Positions 17,362-26,458 of a stretch of 64,000 nt of DNA are shown piece by piece. The notes beneath the pieces are model-generated. The model was not told where the DNA came from, ran no database searches, and saw only the letters and a list, made by a program, of their open reading frames with translations. The stretch is from Clostridium sp. UBA701. GTDB lineage: Bacteria > Bacillota > Clostridia > Clostridiales > Clostridiaceae. The position numbers and the translations under genes were made by a program. The stretch is taken from NCBI GenBank assembly GCA_002298125.1, contig DBMJ01000022.1, positions 1,188 to 65,187 on the forward strand. The letters are read 5' to 3'. Position 1 is the stretch's first letter; the number at the start of each line of letters is the position of its first letter.

Positions 17362-18057
17362 CTATCCCTCCGTTACTTCGAAAAATATTTCCTCTAGGGA
17401 TTTGGACTCATCCACAAGCTCATCTCTGGACTTTGTAAATACAAATTCTCCATCCTTCATAATAAGTATCCTATCCCATAGACCCTCTACAGAATCTAGA
17501 AGATGGGTACTTAGCACTATAGATGTACCACCCTCCTTCATTTCCTGTAATACTTCCTTTATGCTTCTTATAGCTTTTGGGTCTAGACCTATCATAGGCT
17601 CGTCCACTAACAATACCTTGGGATTTGTTATAAGGGCACAGCATACACTTACTTTTTGCTGCATACCCTTAGACAACTCACTGCCGTATTTATCTTTTTT
17701 ATCCCATAGGTCAAAAAGCTTTAAAAGCTCCTCTGCTCGACTTTCATACCCAGCTATTTTATAGGAATGTGCCATAAAGATGATGTGCTCCTTTATAGTA
17801 AGGAGCGGGAAAAGTGATGGCATCTCAGGTATATAACCAAGCTCCTTTTTCCCCTCCACACTTTTATTGTCATGACCACAGATTTCTATATTTCCTTCAT
17901 ATCGCAAAAGTCCTGCAATGGACTTTATTATGGTTGACTTTCCTGCCCCATTAGGACCTGCCAATACTGCAATTTCCCCAGTATTTACTCTAAAGCTTAC
18001 ATTTTTTACTGCTTCAGTTTTTCCATAACTTTTACTAAGATTTACTACCTCTAGCAT
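17362..18057 (-). CDS. ABC transporter ATP-binding protein
   Basis: A 231-residue ATPase with a complete nucleotide-binding domain: GPNGAGKSTIIK (Walker A, near residue 36), LSKGMQQKV (signature, Gly kept but altered), and VLLVDEPMIGLDP (Walker B with catalytic Glu). It energises the exporter permease encoded directly downstream. The inner ATG at 18057 is preferred because GGGGGA lies five bases before it; the ATG at 18063 overlaps the end of that site. A 10-bp hairpin separates it from the glycosyltransferase gene upstream, so the exporter pair is probably a separate transcript. Substrate unknown. Confidence 0.88.
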   Translation of the reverse strand: MLEVVNLSKSYGKTEAVKNVSFRVNTGEIAVLAGPNGAGKSTIIKSIAGLLRYEGNIEICGHDNKSVEGKKELGYIPEMPSLFPLLTIKEHIIFMAHSYKIAGYESRAEELLKLFDLWDKKDKYGSELSKGMQQKVSVCCALITNPKVLLVDEPMIGLDPKAIRSIKEVLQEMKEGGTSIVLSTHLLDSVEGLWDRILIMKDGEFVFTKSRDELVDESKSLEEIFFEVTEG

Positions 18058-18086
18058 AATCATCCCCCGTTTCTATGCAATTTAAC

Positions 18087-18109
18087 AAAGTGAAGCTAGG
18101 CTTCACTTT
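18087..18109 (-). terminator. Hairpin behind the GT2 gene, probable terminator
   Basis: AAAGTGAAGC and GCTTCACTTT form a 10-bp stem with a 3-base loop. On the - strand it follows the glycosyltransferase stop and precedes a moderately T-rich stretch. It may end the GT2 transcript or attenuate read-through into the ABC pair. Confidence 0.6.
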
Positions 18110-18132
18110 CTAAGTTTACTATAAATATTCTA

Positions 18133-19464
18133 TTATTTCCATATACGCCTTAACTTAAATAGCTCTTGAAGATATCCCAGCACAGAAATAGGACTCATAA
18201 GCATTTGATAGAAGAGAACATATAGTATAAACCCCCCAGTATTTTTACGGATTCTCAAATTTAAGCTTTTAAACACCCTCTTTTCATAGCTGTATAGAAC
18301 ATAGTTTTGCAGCATGGCAAGTGGAATAACAAACAAGGTAGTTACCCCTACAATCCAAAACTTACCGAAAAATGCCAGTATTAACCCAGGTATCCAGCAG
18401 AAGGTGTATACAAAGTCCAGATAGGGCATTATGAGATTTATCATAGTAAGGCATCTTACATAAGGAATAGGGTGCTCCCAAGGCTTAACTATTTTTAGAG
18501 CCTCAATCATACCTCTTGCCCATCTGCTCCTCTGGCGTATAAGGTGCTTTAGACTAGCAGGCACCTCTGTAAAAGCCACTGCATAGGGTTCAAAATAAAC
18601 CCTCTTATTTTTCTGCAGAAACCTCCAGGTAAGCACTATATCCTCTCCTATGGCATCAGGCCAGCCTCCTACCTCTTCGATCACCTGAGTTTTATAAATA
18701 GAGTAGGCTCCCTGAGCCACTAGTGTACCTTGGTATAATCCCTGCATCCTCTTTATACTGGCTATGCCTAAAAAATAATCCCATTCCTGAAGTGCACAGA
18801 TCAAATTTTCTCTGCTGTTTCTAACAAGTACTGTTCCAGCTACAGCGCATACATCCTTGGGGGAAGATTCTATTCTTGCAACTATATTTTTTATGGCAGC
18901 CTTGTGCAGCAAAGTATCGGCATCTAAGGTAATTAAATACTCTGTAGTTACATACCTTAATGCAGTGTTTAGTGCATTGTGTTTACCTGGCTTTTTCTCA
19001 TAAACAGATATTAAATCTAGTTTATATTCCTCTGCAGCCTTTACTGCAACCATAGAGGTTCTATCACTAGACCCATTGTCAGCTATTATTATTTTTATTT
19101 TGCCCTTATAATCCTGTTTAGCTATATATTTAAGTGTTTCTGAAATAGCACCCTCCTCATTTCTGCAGGCAATAATTATAGTTATATCCCTTATTGGATT
19201 TGTATTTTTATATTTGGGCTGCTTATCTAATAATAAGCTTGACACCACGAAGGCATTGATATATCCAGGTATATAGCCTATGCCAGCTATTAAAAGTATA
19301 GCCCCAGGCCTTGTTATGAGCTTTGAAAGATCCTCTAACCAAGATATGGACAGGGAAATGGATAGAGTCATCCAAAGGGCAGCAATGATATGGCTGTACC
19401 AAAACTTTATTTTCACATGAATATATATCTCCTTGTTAAAGCTAAGCCTTATATGCTTATCCAA
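18133..19464 (-). CDS. Membrane glycosyltransferase, GT2 family (IcaA/processive type)
   Basis: The 443-residue protein couples a cytoplasmic GT-A domain to membrane segments, as in poly-GlcNAc and similar processive synthases. There are two N-terminal membrane segments, then TIIIACRNEEGAISETL, IADNGSSDRT, the metal-binding LDADT, the catalytic-base region GEDIVLTWRF, and QRSRWARG, the Q-x-x-R-W motif of processive GT2 enzymes. Two or more C-terminal membrane segments follow. The start is TTG at 19464 with GGAGGTGG six bases upstream, and no other start is close. No deacetylase or other ica-type gene is beside it, so the polymer is unknown. An exopolysaccharide or membrane glycolipid product is likely. 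Confidence 0.87.
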   Translation of the reverse strand: MDKHIRLSFNKEIYIHVKIKFWYSHIIAALWMTLSISLSISWLEDLSKLITRPGAILLIAGIGYIPGYINAFVVSSLLLDKQPKYKNTNPIRDITIIIACRNEEGAISETLKYIAKQDYKGKIKIIIADNGSSDRTSMVAVKAAEEYKLDLISVYEKKPGKHNALNTALRYVTTEYLITLDADTLLHKAAIKNIVARIESSPKDVCAVAGTVLVRNSRENLICALQEWDYFLGIASIKRMQGLYQGTLVAQGAYSIYKTQVIEEVGGWPDAIGEDIVLTWRFLQKNKRVYFEPYAVAFTEVPASLKHLIRQRSRWARGMIEALKIVKPWEHPIPYVRCLTMINLIMPYLDFVYTFCWIPGLILAFFGKFWIVGVTTLFVIPLAMLQNYVLYSYEKRVFKSLNLRIRKNTGGFILYVLFYQMLMSPISVLGYLQELFKLRRIWK

Positions 19465-19653
19465 CTCTAACCACCTCCCATAGCTTTAGTCCTATTATTC
19501 CAAAAATGAACCCATGTATTACACTGTCATATTTTAAAGGATATTTGAAATTTATGTAGAATATTTAACACATATGACCTTTAATAGTTTTCGTATAAGT
19601 TCAGGTGTAGTTTCACCTTTGTCTAAAACAAGCTTTTTTTGGGGGGTATTGAT

Positions 19654-21123
19654 ATGAAAGAAAAAACAATTCAGGAAAAAACAAATAACCTATTTGTTTT
19701 TTGCACTACCATCCTTGCCATAGGCTATGGCCTTGGCGGTATTGTAATGATATATAGGGGAGATTTAAAATATAATACAGGCATAGCTATGCTGATACTC
19801 ATGCTTATAACCATGGCTGCCACCTACGCAGTTCATTTCAGAAACAAAAACAGTAGATATACCAAGCATATTGCAAGTTCTCTCTTTGCCTTTATGTATT
19901 TTATTGTATTGTTCTCAAGCAGTTTAAAGATAACTCCTATTCTTATTATTCCCATGTTCGCCATAGCTACTTGCTATTTAGATAGTAAATTTTTATTTAT
20001 ACCCATGCTGGGCACCCTATTGTTTAATGCCCTATGGATATATAAAAATGGCATAGCCTCTGAGGATTTATCAAATATTTCTATGCAGGCAGTGATTATT
20101 GTTCTTTTCTTTCTATTTACTTACCTTGTGACTCGATTTTCTGAGAGTATGAGAAAGCAAGCTGAGGAGGAAAGAATGAAGGTCATTGAGGCCAATAAGC
20201 AGCAGGAAAAAATGCTAAGCGAAATAAATAATGCCATTCTATTACTAAATAAAAACACCTCGGTGCTAAATGAGAATATTGACAACATTCAAAATTCCTC
20301 TAAGGCTATTTACAATGCCATTGGTGAAATTACAACTGGATGTGCAAGTACCTCAAAGACTGTGGAGGAGCAAACTTCCCATTCAAGCAGCATTCAGAAG
20401 GAAATTGATAATACTGCTTCTATCTCTATAGACATGAAGCTTTCTGCCGAAAACAGCGAAGAGATTTTTAAGGATAGCTTAACTATAGTGAGCACCCTTT
20501 CAAGTAAGTCTGAAGCTGTAAAAGCAAAAAATGATAATGTATATGTAATGTCTCAGAGCTTAAAGGGAAAAACTGATGAAGTACAAAGCATTACTAATAT
20601 TATTACCGGCATAGCAGAGCAGACAAATCTCCTGGCACTAAATGCAGCCATTGAAGCTGCAAGAGCTGGGGAGGCAGGAAAGGGCTTTTCTGTAGTAGCA
20701 GATGAGGTAAGAAATTTAGCAGAGCAGAGCAAAGACTCTTCCACTAAGATTGCAGATATTATATCAGAGCTTAAGGCTGAGGTGGAAAGAATTGAGGACT
20801 CCATAGGAAGCTTAGCTCATATTAATAACGAAGAAAACGCCTTGGTAATACAGACAGAACAAAATCTTAAAAATTTATATGAAGCAGTTATAGATGTGAA
20901 ATCTAAAGCACAGATAGTAAGTGATAAGGTAAACCATATCAGTGACTCAAATAAAAGCATAAATGATGCAATACAAAATCTTTCTGCCATATCTGAGGAG
21001 ACCTTGGCAAACTCCGAGGAGGCCTGCAGTACCATTGAAGGCTATCTGGAAGATGCAAGATGTGCAAAAGCTTCTGTGGAGGAGTTGACTGCACTTTCTG
21101 CCAGCATGAAAAGCTACCTATAA
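19654..21123 (+). CDS. Methyl-accepting chemotaxis-like signalling protein
   Basis: A 489-residue protein with six predicted N-terminal membrane helices (to about residue 170) that replace the usual extracellular sensor, a short linker, and a long MCP signalling coiled coil. The conserved hairpin tip is present (EQTNLLALNAAIEAARAGEA with GKGFSVVADEVRNLAEQS following). No HAMP domain is evident. Such proteins may sense membrane state or small hydrophobic ligands and signal to CheA/CheW, but no che genes are near. The ATG at 19654 follows GGGGGGT by six bases; an upstream TTG at 19639 lies before that site and is rejected. A strong terminator follows. Confidence 0.88.
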   Translation: MKEKTIQEKTNNLFVFCTTILAIGYGLGGIVMIYRGDLKYNTGIAMLILMLITMAATYAVHFRNKNSRYTKHIASSLFAFMYFIVLFSSSLKITPILIIPMFAIATCYLDSKFLFIPMLGTLLFNALWIYKNGIASEDLSNISMQAVIIVLFFLFTYLVTRFSESMRKQAEEERMKVIEANKQQEKMLSEINNAILLLNKNTSVLNENIDNIQNSSKAIYNAIGEITTGCASTSKTVEEQTSHSSSIQKEIDNTASISIDMKLSAENSEEIFKDSLTIVSTLSSKSEAVKAKNDNVYVMSQSLKGKTDEVQSITNIITGIAEQTNLLALNAAIEAARAGEAGKGFSVVADEVRNLAEQSKDSSTKIADIISELKAEVERIEDSIGSLAHINNEENALVIQTEQNLKNLYEAVIDVKSKAQIVSDKVNHISDSNKSINDAIQNLSAISEETLANSEEACSTIEGYLEDARCAKASVEELTALSASMKSYL

Positions 21124-21132
21124 AGCAAAACA

Positions 21133-21165
21133 CCCTGTTCTAAAAAATTAGAACAGGGCTATTTT
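21133..21165. terminator. Intrinsic terminator between convergent genes
   Basis: CCCTGTTCTAA (21133-21143) and TTAGAACAGGG (21148-21158) form an 11-bp stem with an AAAA loop. A T-run follows on + and an A-rich start gives T on -, so it can serve both converging genes. Confidence 0.9.
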
Positions 21166-21177
21166 TAATGCTCTTAC

Positions 21178-22761
21178 TTACATACTCTCCAGATATTCAT
21201 CATAGCTCATTCTCTTGTCTATGATACCTGTTGGTGTAATCTCTATTATTCTATTTGCTATAGTCTCTATAAACTGATGGTCATGTGAGGTAAACAATAT
21301 ATTGCTCTTATAATCCCTTAGACCATTGTTTACAGCGGTAATAGATTCTAGGTCCAAGTGGTTTGTTGGCTGATCTAGAATTAGAACATTAGCATTGCTT
21401 AGCATCATCCTAGACAGCATGCATCTTACTCTTTCTCCTCCAGACAAAACCCGTGCTTCCTTAAGTGCTTCTTCTCCTGAAAACAGCATTCTACCTAAGA
21501 AACCTCTCAAATAGCTCTCTGACTTTTCCTCAGAGAACTGGCGCATCCAATCTACCAGATTAATCTCTACATCATTAAAGAACTCTGAGTTATCCTTTGG
21601 GAAATATGCTTTAGTAATGGTAATTCCCCACTTATATTCCCCACTGTCAGGCTCCATTTCTCCTAGAAGTATCTTAAACAAGGTAGTCTTTGCAATTTCA
21701 TTATCTCCTACAAAGGCTATTTTATCACCTTTAGCTACAGTAAAGCTCACATTGTCTAGCACCTTTTCACCATCTATGGTCTTAGATAGGTTATCTACTG
21801 TAAGTATATCATTTCCAACTTCTCTCTCAGGCTTAAACCCTACGAAGGGATATCTTCTGGTGGAGGGCTGTATGTCATCTAGGGTGATTTTCTCAAGCAG
21901 CTTTTTTCTAGAGGTAGCCTGTTTTGATTTAGAGGCATTGGCACTAAATCTTGCAATAAACTCCTGAAGATCCTTTACCTTCTCCTCCTTCTTCTTGTTC
22001 TGATCCTTCATCATCTGAAGAGCCAGTTGGCTAGACTCATACCAGAAATCATAGTTTCCTACATAAAGCTTAATTTTGCCAAAATCCACATCTGCCATGT
22101 GGGTACAGACCTTGTTTAAGAAATGTCTGTCATGAGATACAACTATGACAGTACCTTGAAATTCTATTAAAAACTCTTCTAACCAATTAATAGACTTTAT
22201 ATCCAAATGGTTGGTAGGCTCGTCTAGAATTAATATGCCTGGATTGCCAAAGAGAGCCTGTGCAAGCAGCACCTTCACCTTTTCTCCTCCAGTTATATCC
22301 CTCATAAGCTTGTCATGAAGCTCTGTACCAACTCCTAGTCCCTGTAGCAGTGAGGAAGCTTCTGATTCAGCCTCCCATCCATTTAACTCTGCAAATTCAC
22401 ATTCAAGCTCTGAAGCTTTTATGCCATCCTCATCAGTAAATTCAGCCTTACTATATAGTGCTTCCTTTTCCTTTGTGATTTCATATAGTCTTTCATTGCC
22501 CATGATAACTGTTTCTAAAACTCTGTGTTCATCGTAGGCATAATGGTCCTGCTTTAAAACAGACATCCTTATTCCTGGAGCCATGGAAATCTCTCCAGTA
22601 TTTGGTTCAATTTCACCAGATAATATTTTTAGAAAGGTACTCTTCCCTGCTCCATTCGCTCCTATAACGCCGTAGCAGTTTCCTGGGGTAAATTTTAAAT
22701 TTACATCTTCAAAAAGCTTTCGCTCACCATATCTTAAACTTACATTTGTTACATTTATCAC
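21178..22761 (-). CDS. ABC-F ATPase, YbiT/YkpA-like
   Basis: A 527-residue soluble ABC-F protein. Domain 1 has GANGAGKSTFLK, TGGEKVKV and LILDEPTNHLD. Domain 2 has an altered Walker A (GDNEIAKTTLF), LSGGERVR and LILDQPTNHLD, in which the catalytic Glu of Walker B is Gln (codon CAG). The linker between domains and the lack of a C-terminal coiled coil point to the YbiT/YkpA branch, whose members act on the ribosome. The second-site Gln may make that ATPase slow or inactive. The start is GTG at 22761 with GGATGGAAG in front. It is monocistronic and converges on the chemoreceptor gene. Confidence 0.88.
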   Translation of the reverse strand: MINVTNVSLRYGERKLFEDVNLKFTPGNCYGVIGANGAGKSTFLKILSGEIEPNTGEISMAPGIRMSVLKQDHYAYDEHRVLETVIMGNERLYEITKEKEALYSKAEFTDEDGIKASELECEFAELNGWEAESEASSLLQGLGVGTELHDKLMRDITGGEKVKVLLAQALFGNPGILILDEPTNHLDIKSINWLEEFLIEFQGTVIVVSHDRHFLNKVCTHMADVDFGKIKLYVGNYDFWYESSQLALQMMKDQNKKKEEKVKDLQEFIARFSANASKSKQATSRKKLLEKITLDDIQPSTRRYPFVGFKPEREVGNDILTVDNLSKTIDGEKVLDNVSFTVAKGDKIAFVGDNEIAKTTLFKILLGEMEPDSGEYKWGITITKAYFPKDNSEFFNDVEINLVDWMRQFSEEKSESYLRGFLGRMLFSGEEALKEARVLSGGERVRCMLSRMMLSNANVLILDQPTNHLDLESITAVNNGLRDYKSNILFTSHDHQFIETIANRIIEITPTGIIDKRMSYDEYLESM

Positions 22762-22911
22762 TATGCTTCCATCCTCTTCATTATTTTTTTACATACAGGG
22801 CGTATTATATCATAGATTTAGAAAAATTGCATCTATAAAAAATTCATCACATAACCATATAAAAACTACAGATACTATTTACATGGACAAATCTTGCGAG
22901 GTGATATTTTT

Positions 22912-23097
22912 ATGGATGAGAAAATTGCTAATGCCAAGACCAAGACAGAACAGGCTGAGCTTATGGGAATAGAGCTTCCAGAGGATGATTACTGGGGAGA
23001 GGTGAGTTCTAAGGTATGCGGCATGGTGGGAGGAGCAAAGGGCGGTAATTTTACAAAGGAAGCTGTTGAAAGCTTTGAAAAGAAGCTTGTAAAATAG
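22912..23097 (+). CDS. Small acid-soluble spore protein, alpha/beta type (minor)
   Basis: A 61-residue protein resembling alpha/beta-type SASPs, which coat and protect spore DNA. It has the family layout of a hydrophobic first helix ending in MGIELPEDDYWGEVSSK, then a Gly-Gly turn (CGMVGGAKGG) and a basic second helix (VESFEKKLVK). The sequence is divergent from the major SASPs, and the GPR cleavage site is not obvious. GAGGTG precedes the ATG at 22912 by eight bases. It stands alone between an ABC-F gene and an EamA gene. A spore role fits the germination and coat genes elsewhere in the window. An unrelated small protein is possible. Confidence 0.72.
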   Translation: MDEKIANAKTKTEQAELMGIELPEDDYWGEVSSKVCGMVGGAKGGNFTKEAVESFEKKLVK

Positions 23098-23174
23098 ACA
23101 TATATTGTTGAAGTCTGCCATCCTATGATAAAATGAACCTTGTATGTAGCTATAATTTACAAGGATGGTGCTTT

Positions 23175-24080
23175 ATGATATTTTTGTTTTTATCTATTAT
23201 CTGCAGTGCTTTAATAGCCATTGTATTTAAGTTTTCAGAAAGAAGAGACTCAAATAGATATGCTCTAACTGCTTTTAACTATGTAACTGCAGCCATAATC
23301 AGCTTTATATTACTACCAGAAAAGAAATTATTTAATTTTGAGTGGTTTAAAGCCTTTAGTTTAGAGAGCTCTAAGCTTTTTTCTCAAGGTGAACTATTCT
23401 CCCCTTCTGCTTCAGCAGCTTGGGCAATTATTTTAGGCTGTATAACAGGAGTAATATTTTTCTCAAGCTTTTATCTTTATCAGTACAATGTGAAAAAGAA
23501 TGGTGCAGCTCTTTCTGCTACCTTTGCAAAGCTTGGAGTGCTTATACCTGTTCTCCTATCCATTGCACTTTTTAAAGAGCTGCCATCCTGGCTTCAGCTT
23601 TTGGGAATTGTTCTTGCCATATCTGCAATTTTATTAATAAATCTGGGAGGAGAAAAAAATGCCCTGGTAAAAACCAAATGGGAGCTAGTTTTTCTCTTTA
23701 TAATTGGTGGTTTAGGAGACTTTAATTCCAAGGTATATCAGTTCTATGGAATAATTGAATATAAAGAACTGTTTATATTCTATATATTTGTTTCTGCCCT
23801 ATTAATAAGCTTGATTATGCTTGTAATAAAAAGAAGAGGATTAACCATGTTGGACATGCTTTTTGGGATTTTAGTAGGCATTCCAAATCAGCTTACCTCT
23901 TACTATCTTATCAAATCCCTAGAGAGCATTGAGGCCTCTGTAGCTTTTCCTATATATAGTGCAGGCACTATACTGATGGTTAACCTTGTAAATATACTGT
24001 TATTTAAAGAAAAACTCAATAAAAAGCAATATGTTGCCATAGGTATTATTGTCATAGCCCTTATACTTTTAAATCTATAA
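23175..24080 (+). CDS. EamA/DMT-family transporter
   Basis: The 301-residue membrane protein has about ten membrane segments in two EamA-type repeats, with AIILGCITGVIFFSSFYLYQ in the first half and AVAFPIYSAGTILMVNLVNI in the second. DMT proteins export or import metabolites such as amino acids; the substrate is unknown. The start at 23175 is chosen because AAGGATGGTG lies directly upstream; an ATG at 23133 lacks a site and would add a hydrophilic leader. It appears monocistronic. No clear terminator was seen behind it. Confidence 0.85.
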   Translation: MIFLFLSIICSALIAIVFKFSERRDSNRYALTAFNYVTAAIISFILLPEKKLFNFEWFKAFSLESSKLFSQGELFSPSASAAWAIILGCITGVIFFSSFYLYQYNVKKNGAALSATFAKLGVLIPVLLSIALFKELPSWLQLLGIVLAISAILLINLGGEKNALVKTKWELVFLFIIGGLGDFNSKVYQFYGIIEYKELFIFYIFVSALLISLIMLVIKRRGLTMLDMLFGILVGIPNQLTSYYLIKSLESIEASVAFPIYSAGTILMVNLVNILLFKEKLNKKQYVAIGIIVIALILLNL

Positions 24081-24183
24081 AAGAAATTACTCTTTGAGCA
24101 GCGTGGTCGGCGATTTTTTATGTGCTCATTTTTATGTACCCATTTTTGTCTCTCCTCATAGTATGGTTATGAGGTGATTTTTA

Positions 24184-25119
24184 GTGAAAGCAGATTTAGT
24201 TTTTGAAGGCGGCGGAATTCTTGGTATTAGCTTTATAGGTGCTCTTAAAGCTCTAAGGGAAAAGGGCTATCAGGTGGAAAGATGTGCAGGAACCTCTGCA
24301 GGAGCCATCGTAGCCTCTCTTGTTATGGCGGGCTATAGTGTGGAGGAGCTCTATAGAGTGATGAAGACTACGGATTATATTTCTCTTACTAAAAACAACT
24401 CCTACGGTAGATTCCCTGTAGGAAAAGAGCTGCAGCTCTTTCTTAAAAAAGGGCTCTATGATGGAGATAACCTAGAAAAATGGATTAGACCTCTCCTAGA
24501 GGCAAAAAAAGTTACAAAGTTTAAACAGCTTATGATAAATGGAAAGAGTAGATTAAAAATAATAGCCTCAGATATCACGAAAAGAGATATGCTTGTGCTT
24601 CCAGATGACCTAATAAACTACGGCATAGACCCCTCAGAGTTTGAAATTGCAAAGGCAGTAAGGATGAGTGCTTCAATTCCACTGTATTTTACCCCTTATA
24701 CCTTAAAATACCCCTCTGGACGAAGCTTTATTGTGGATGGCGGGCTGCTTAGCAACTTTCCTGTGTGGATATTTGATGTAGAGGGAGTGCCTCGCTGGCC
24801 TACCTTTGGCATAAAGATAAAAGATAAGGCTGGCAAAACCCTTCAGGGCAAATCCTGTTTCCCCTATTTTTTGATGGACTTAGTTACCTCTCCCCTATAT
24901 GTCAACGAAGAGAGGTTTGTAAGAAATGTGGACTTGGTGAGAACCATAGTGCTTGAGCATCCTAAACTAAAGGCTACAGATTTTAAGCTGGCAAAAGCCT
25001 GTGCAGAGGATTTATTCTCCCTAGGCTATAAAAATACGGTGGATTTTCTTAAGCATTGGGATTTTCAAAGGTACATAAGAGAATATCGGGGAAAAGGCGC
25101 ATTCCAACTCACATTATAG
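24184..25119 (+). CDS. Patatin-like phospholipase
   Basis: The 311-residue protein is a patatin-family serine lipid acyl hydrolase. The oxyanion Gly-rich loop is FEGGGILGISFIGAL, the nucleophile elbow is GTSAG (Ser38), and the catalytic Asp lies in VDGGLLSNFPV, giving the Ser-Asp dyad. There is no signal peptide, so it is probably cytosolic and acts on membrane lipids. The start is a GTG at 24184 with GAGGTGATTTTTA before it. The gene is alone, upstream of the yhf regulator. A secreted-toxin (ExoU-like) role has no support here. Confidence 0.9.
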   Translation: MKADLVFEGGGILGISFIGALKALREKGYQVERCAGTSAGAIVASLVMAGYSVEELYRVMKTTDYISLTKNNSYGRFPVGKELQLFLKKGLYDGDNLEKWIRPLLEAKKVTKFKQLMINGKSRLKIIASDITKRDMLVLPDDLINYGIDPSEFEIAKAVRMSASIPLYFTPYTLKYPSGRSFIVDGGLLSNFPVWIFDVEGVPRWPTFGIKIKDKAGKTLQGKSCFPYFLMDLVTSPLYVNEERFVRNVDLVRTIVLEHPKLKATDFKLAKACAEDLFSLGYKNTVDFLKHWDFQRYIREYRGKGAFQLTL

Positions 25120-25179
25120 CTATATAAACAATGCATTATTGTTCAGCTGCAAAATGATGCCTTTATGTGATAAAGTAGT

Positions 25180-25230
25180 TTGTATTATGCTTATCTATTT
25201 GATATTATATAAATATACAATAAACTGTAC
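25180..25230 (+). promoter_or_regulatory. Promoter and candidate YhfZ operator before yhfZ
   Basis: TTGTAT (25180-25185) and TATTAT (25203-25208) are spaced 17 bases. Immediately downstream, overlapping the expected transcription start, is ATACA-N6-TGTAC (25215-25230). The same motif occurs twice more before yhfU, which suggests autoregulation by YhfZ. Confidence 0.55.
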
Positions 25231-25242
25231 AGGGGTGAACAA

Positions 25243-26169
25243 ATGGATTTTAAAAATAGAGTTCTTCAAAAGAATGGCATTACCGCAATAAAACTGGCAA
25301 GGGAATTCATGACATGTAATATAGGTGATAGAATTTCAACAGTAGCAGATTACTCCTCTAAGTTTGCTACAGCAAGAGGTACTGTACAAACAGCTTTAAA
25401 ACTCCTACAAGAAAGCAGAGCAATAACCTTGGAGGCTAGAGGCCACCAAGGGACCTTTATAGTGGATATAGATTATGTTGCATTATGGGAGTTTACAGAT
25501 TTCGGTACCATTATGGGAGTAATGCCCCTACCTTATTCAAAGCTCTATGAAGGACTTGCTACTGCAATATATAAAATCATGAATGATAAAAATATTCCTT
25601 TTAGCTTGGCTTATATGAGAGGAGCTGCCAATAGAGTTAAGGCTCTTGAGAATGGCCGCTACGATTTTATCGTAGTATCAAAACTTGCAGCATTAAACAG
25701 TATTAAGAATAATGATAACCTTTCCATAGCATTGGAGTTTTCACCCTATAGCTATGTGAGTGAGCATACTTTGGTGTTTAGTAATCCATCCTATAAAACC
25801 ATCGAAACAAATATGAAGATTGGAATTGATATAGATTCAATCGATCATTCTGAACTTACCTATTATGAATGCAAAAATAAGGAAGTAAATTTTATCAAGT
25901 TATCCTATAATCAAATAATTACTAAGCTTATGAGCGGAGAGATAGATGCCGCTGTATGGAATCTTGATGAACTAATTGAAAGAAAAATCCCTTTGAAATA
26001 TGTTCCCCTAAAAGCTTCTAGTTTGGAGGAGGTTGCCACTCAAGCAGTAATTTTAGTAAATAAGAACAGCTATGGAATTAATAATCTATTGAGTGAATTT
26101 ATTAAGAAGGAACAGGTAGAGATATATCAAAAATCAGTTGTCTCTGGTGAAATTATTCCAAATTATTAA
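25243..26169 (+). CDS. yhfZ: YhfZ-like transcriptional regulator
   Basis: The 308-residue protein has an N-terminal winged-helix region (about residues 1-75; KFATARGTVQTALKLLQESR is the probable recognition helix area) and a C-terminal ligand-binding domain shaped like a periplasmic-type sensor (YhfZ_C family), with DFIVVSKLAAL and MSGEIDAAVWNLDEL. In E. coli the homologue lies in the yhf cluster of unknown function. Here it heads the same set of genes, with a 289-base gap to yhfU that contains two inverted-repeat sites matching one in front of its own gene. It probably represses or activates the cluster in response to a small ligand. GGGGTGAAC precedes the ATG. Confidence 0.85.
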   Translation: MDFKNRVLQKNGITAIKLAREFMTCNIGDRISTVADYSSKFATARGTVQTALKLLQESRAITLEARGHQGTFIVDIDYVALWEFTDFGTIMGVMPLPYSKLYEGLATAIYKIMNDKNIPFSLAYMRGAANRVKALENGRYDFIVVSKLAALNSIKNNDNLSIALEFSPYSYVSEHTLVFSNPSYKTIETNMKIGIDIDSIDHSELTYYECKNKEVNFIKLSYNQIITKLMSGEIDAAVWNLDELIERKIPLKYVPLKASSLEEVATQAVILVNKNSYGINNLLSEFIKKEQVEIYQKSVVSGEIIPNY

Positions 26170-26213
26170 TTCTAGGAGTATTGCATTAGCAGTAATAATA
26201 TGTTATTTTTAAA

Positions 26214-26229
26214 GTACAGTATATTGTAC
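26214..26229. promoter_or_regulatory. Candidate YhfZ operator 2
   Basis: GTACA-N6-TGTAC at 26214-26229 is a two-arm match to the motif before yhfZ, with the same six-base spacer. It lies in the gap between yhfZ and yhfU. Confidence 0.55.
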
Positions 26230-26312
26230 ATTGATCCTGATAAGAACTTACCTGCTATTTACAAAAGATAAAAATATTATAAATAAGCTCTTTAATGCGA
26301 AGTTTTATATTT

Positions 26313-26345
26313 TCAATATACATTATACTGTATAATGTATATTGA
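26313..26345. promoter_or_regulatory. Large palindrome with candidate YhfZ operator 3
   Basis: A perfect inverted repeat with 15-bp arms (26313-26327 and 26331-26345) around CTG. Within it ATACA-N6-TGTAT (26318-26333) repeats the operator pattern, and TATACT or TATAAT could be a -10 element. A dimeric regulator bound here would cover the promoter of the yhfU-led operon. Confidence 0.7.
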
Positions 26346-26458
26346 GCTATTTGTTTAAGTGCGGCTCAATTAATTTTTACATATAAAATAATCTTACTTA
26401 AATTTATTGGAAAGGAGGCTATATCAAATTAAATTTTAACTTTGGGGGAGGTGTAATT

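Noticed and set aside
22763..22972. 69-residue + frame overlapping the SASP gene start
   Set aside because: It overlaps the SASP in another frame, lacks a ribosome binding site and has no family match.
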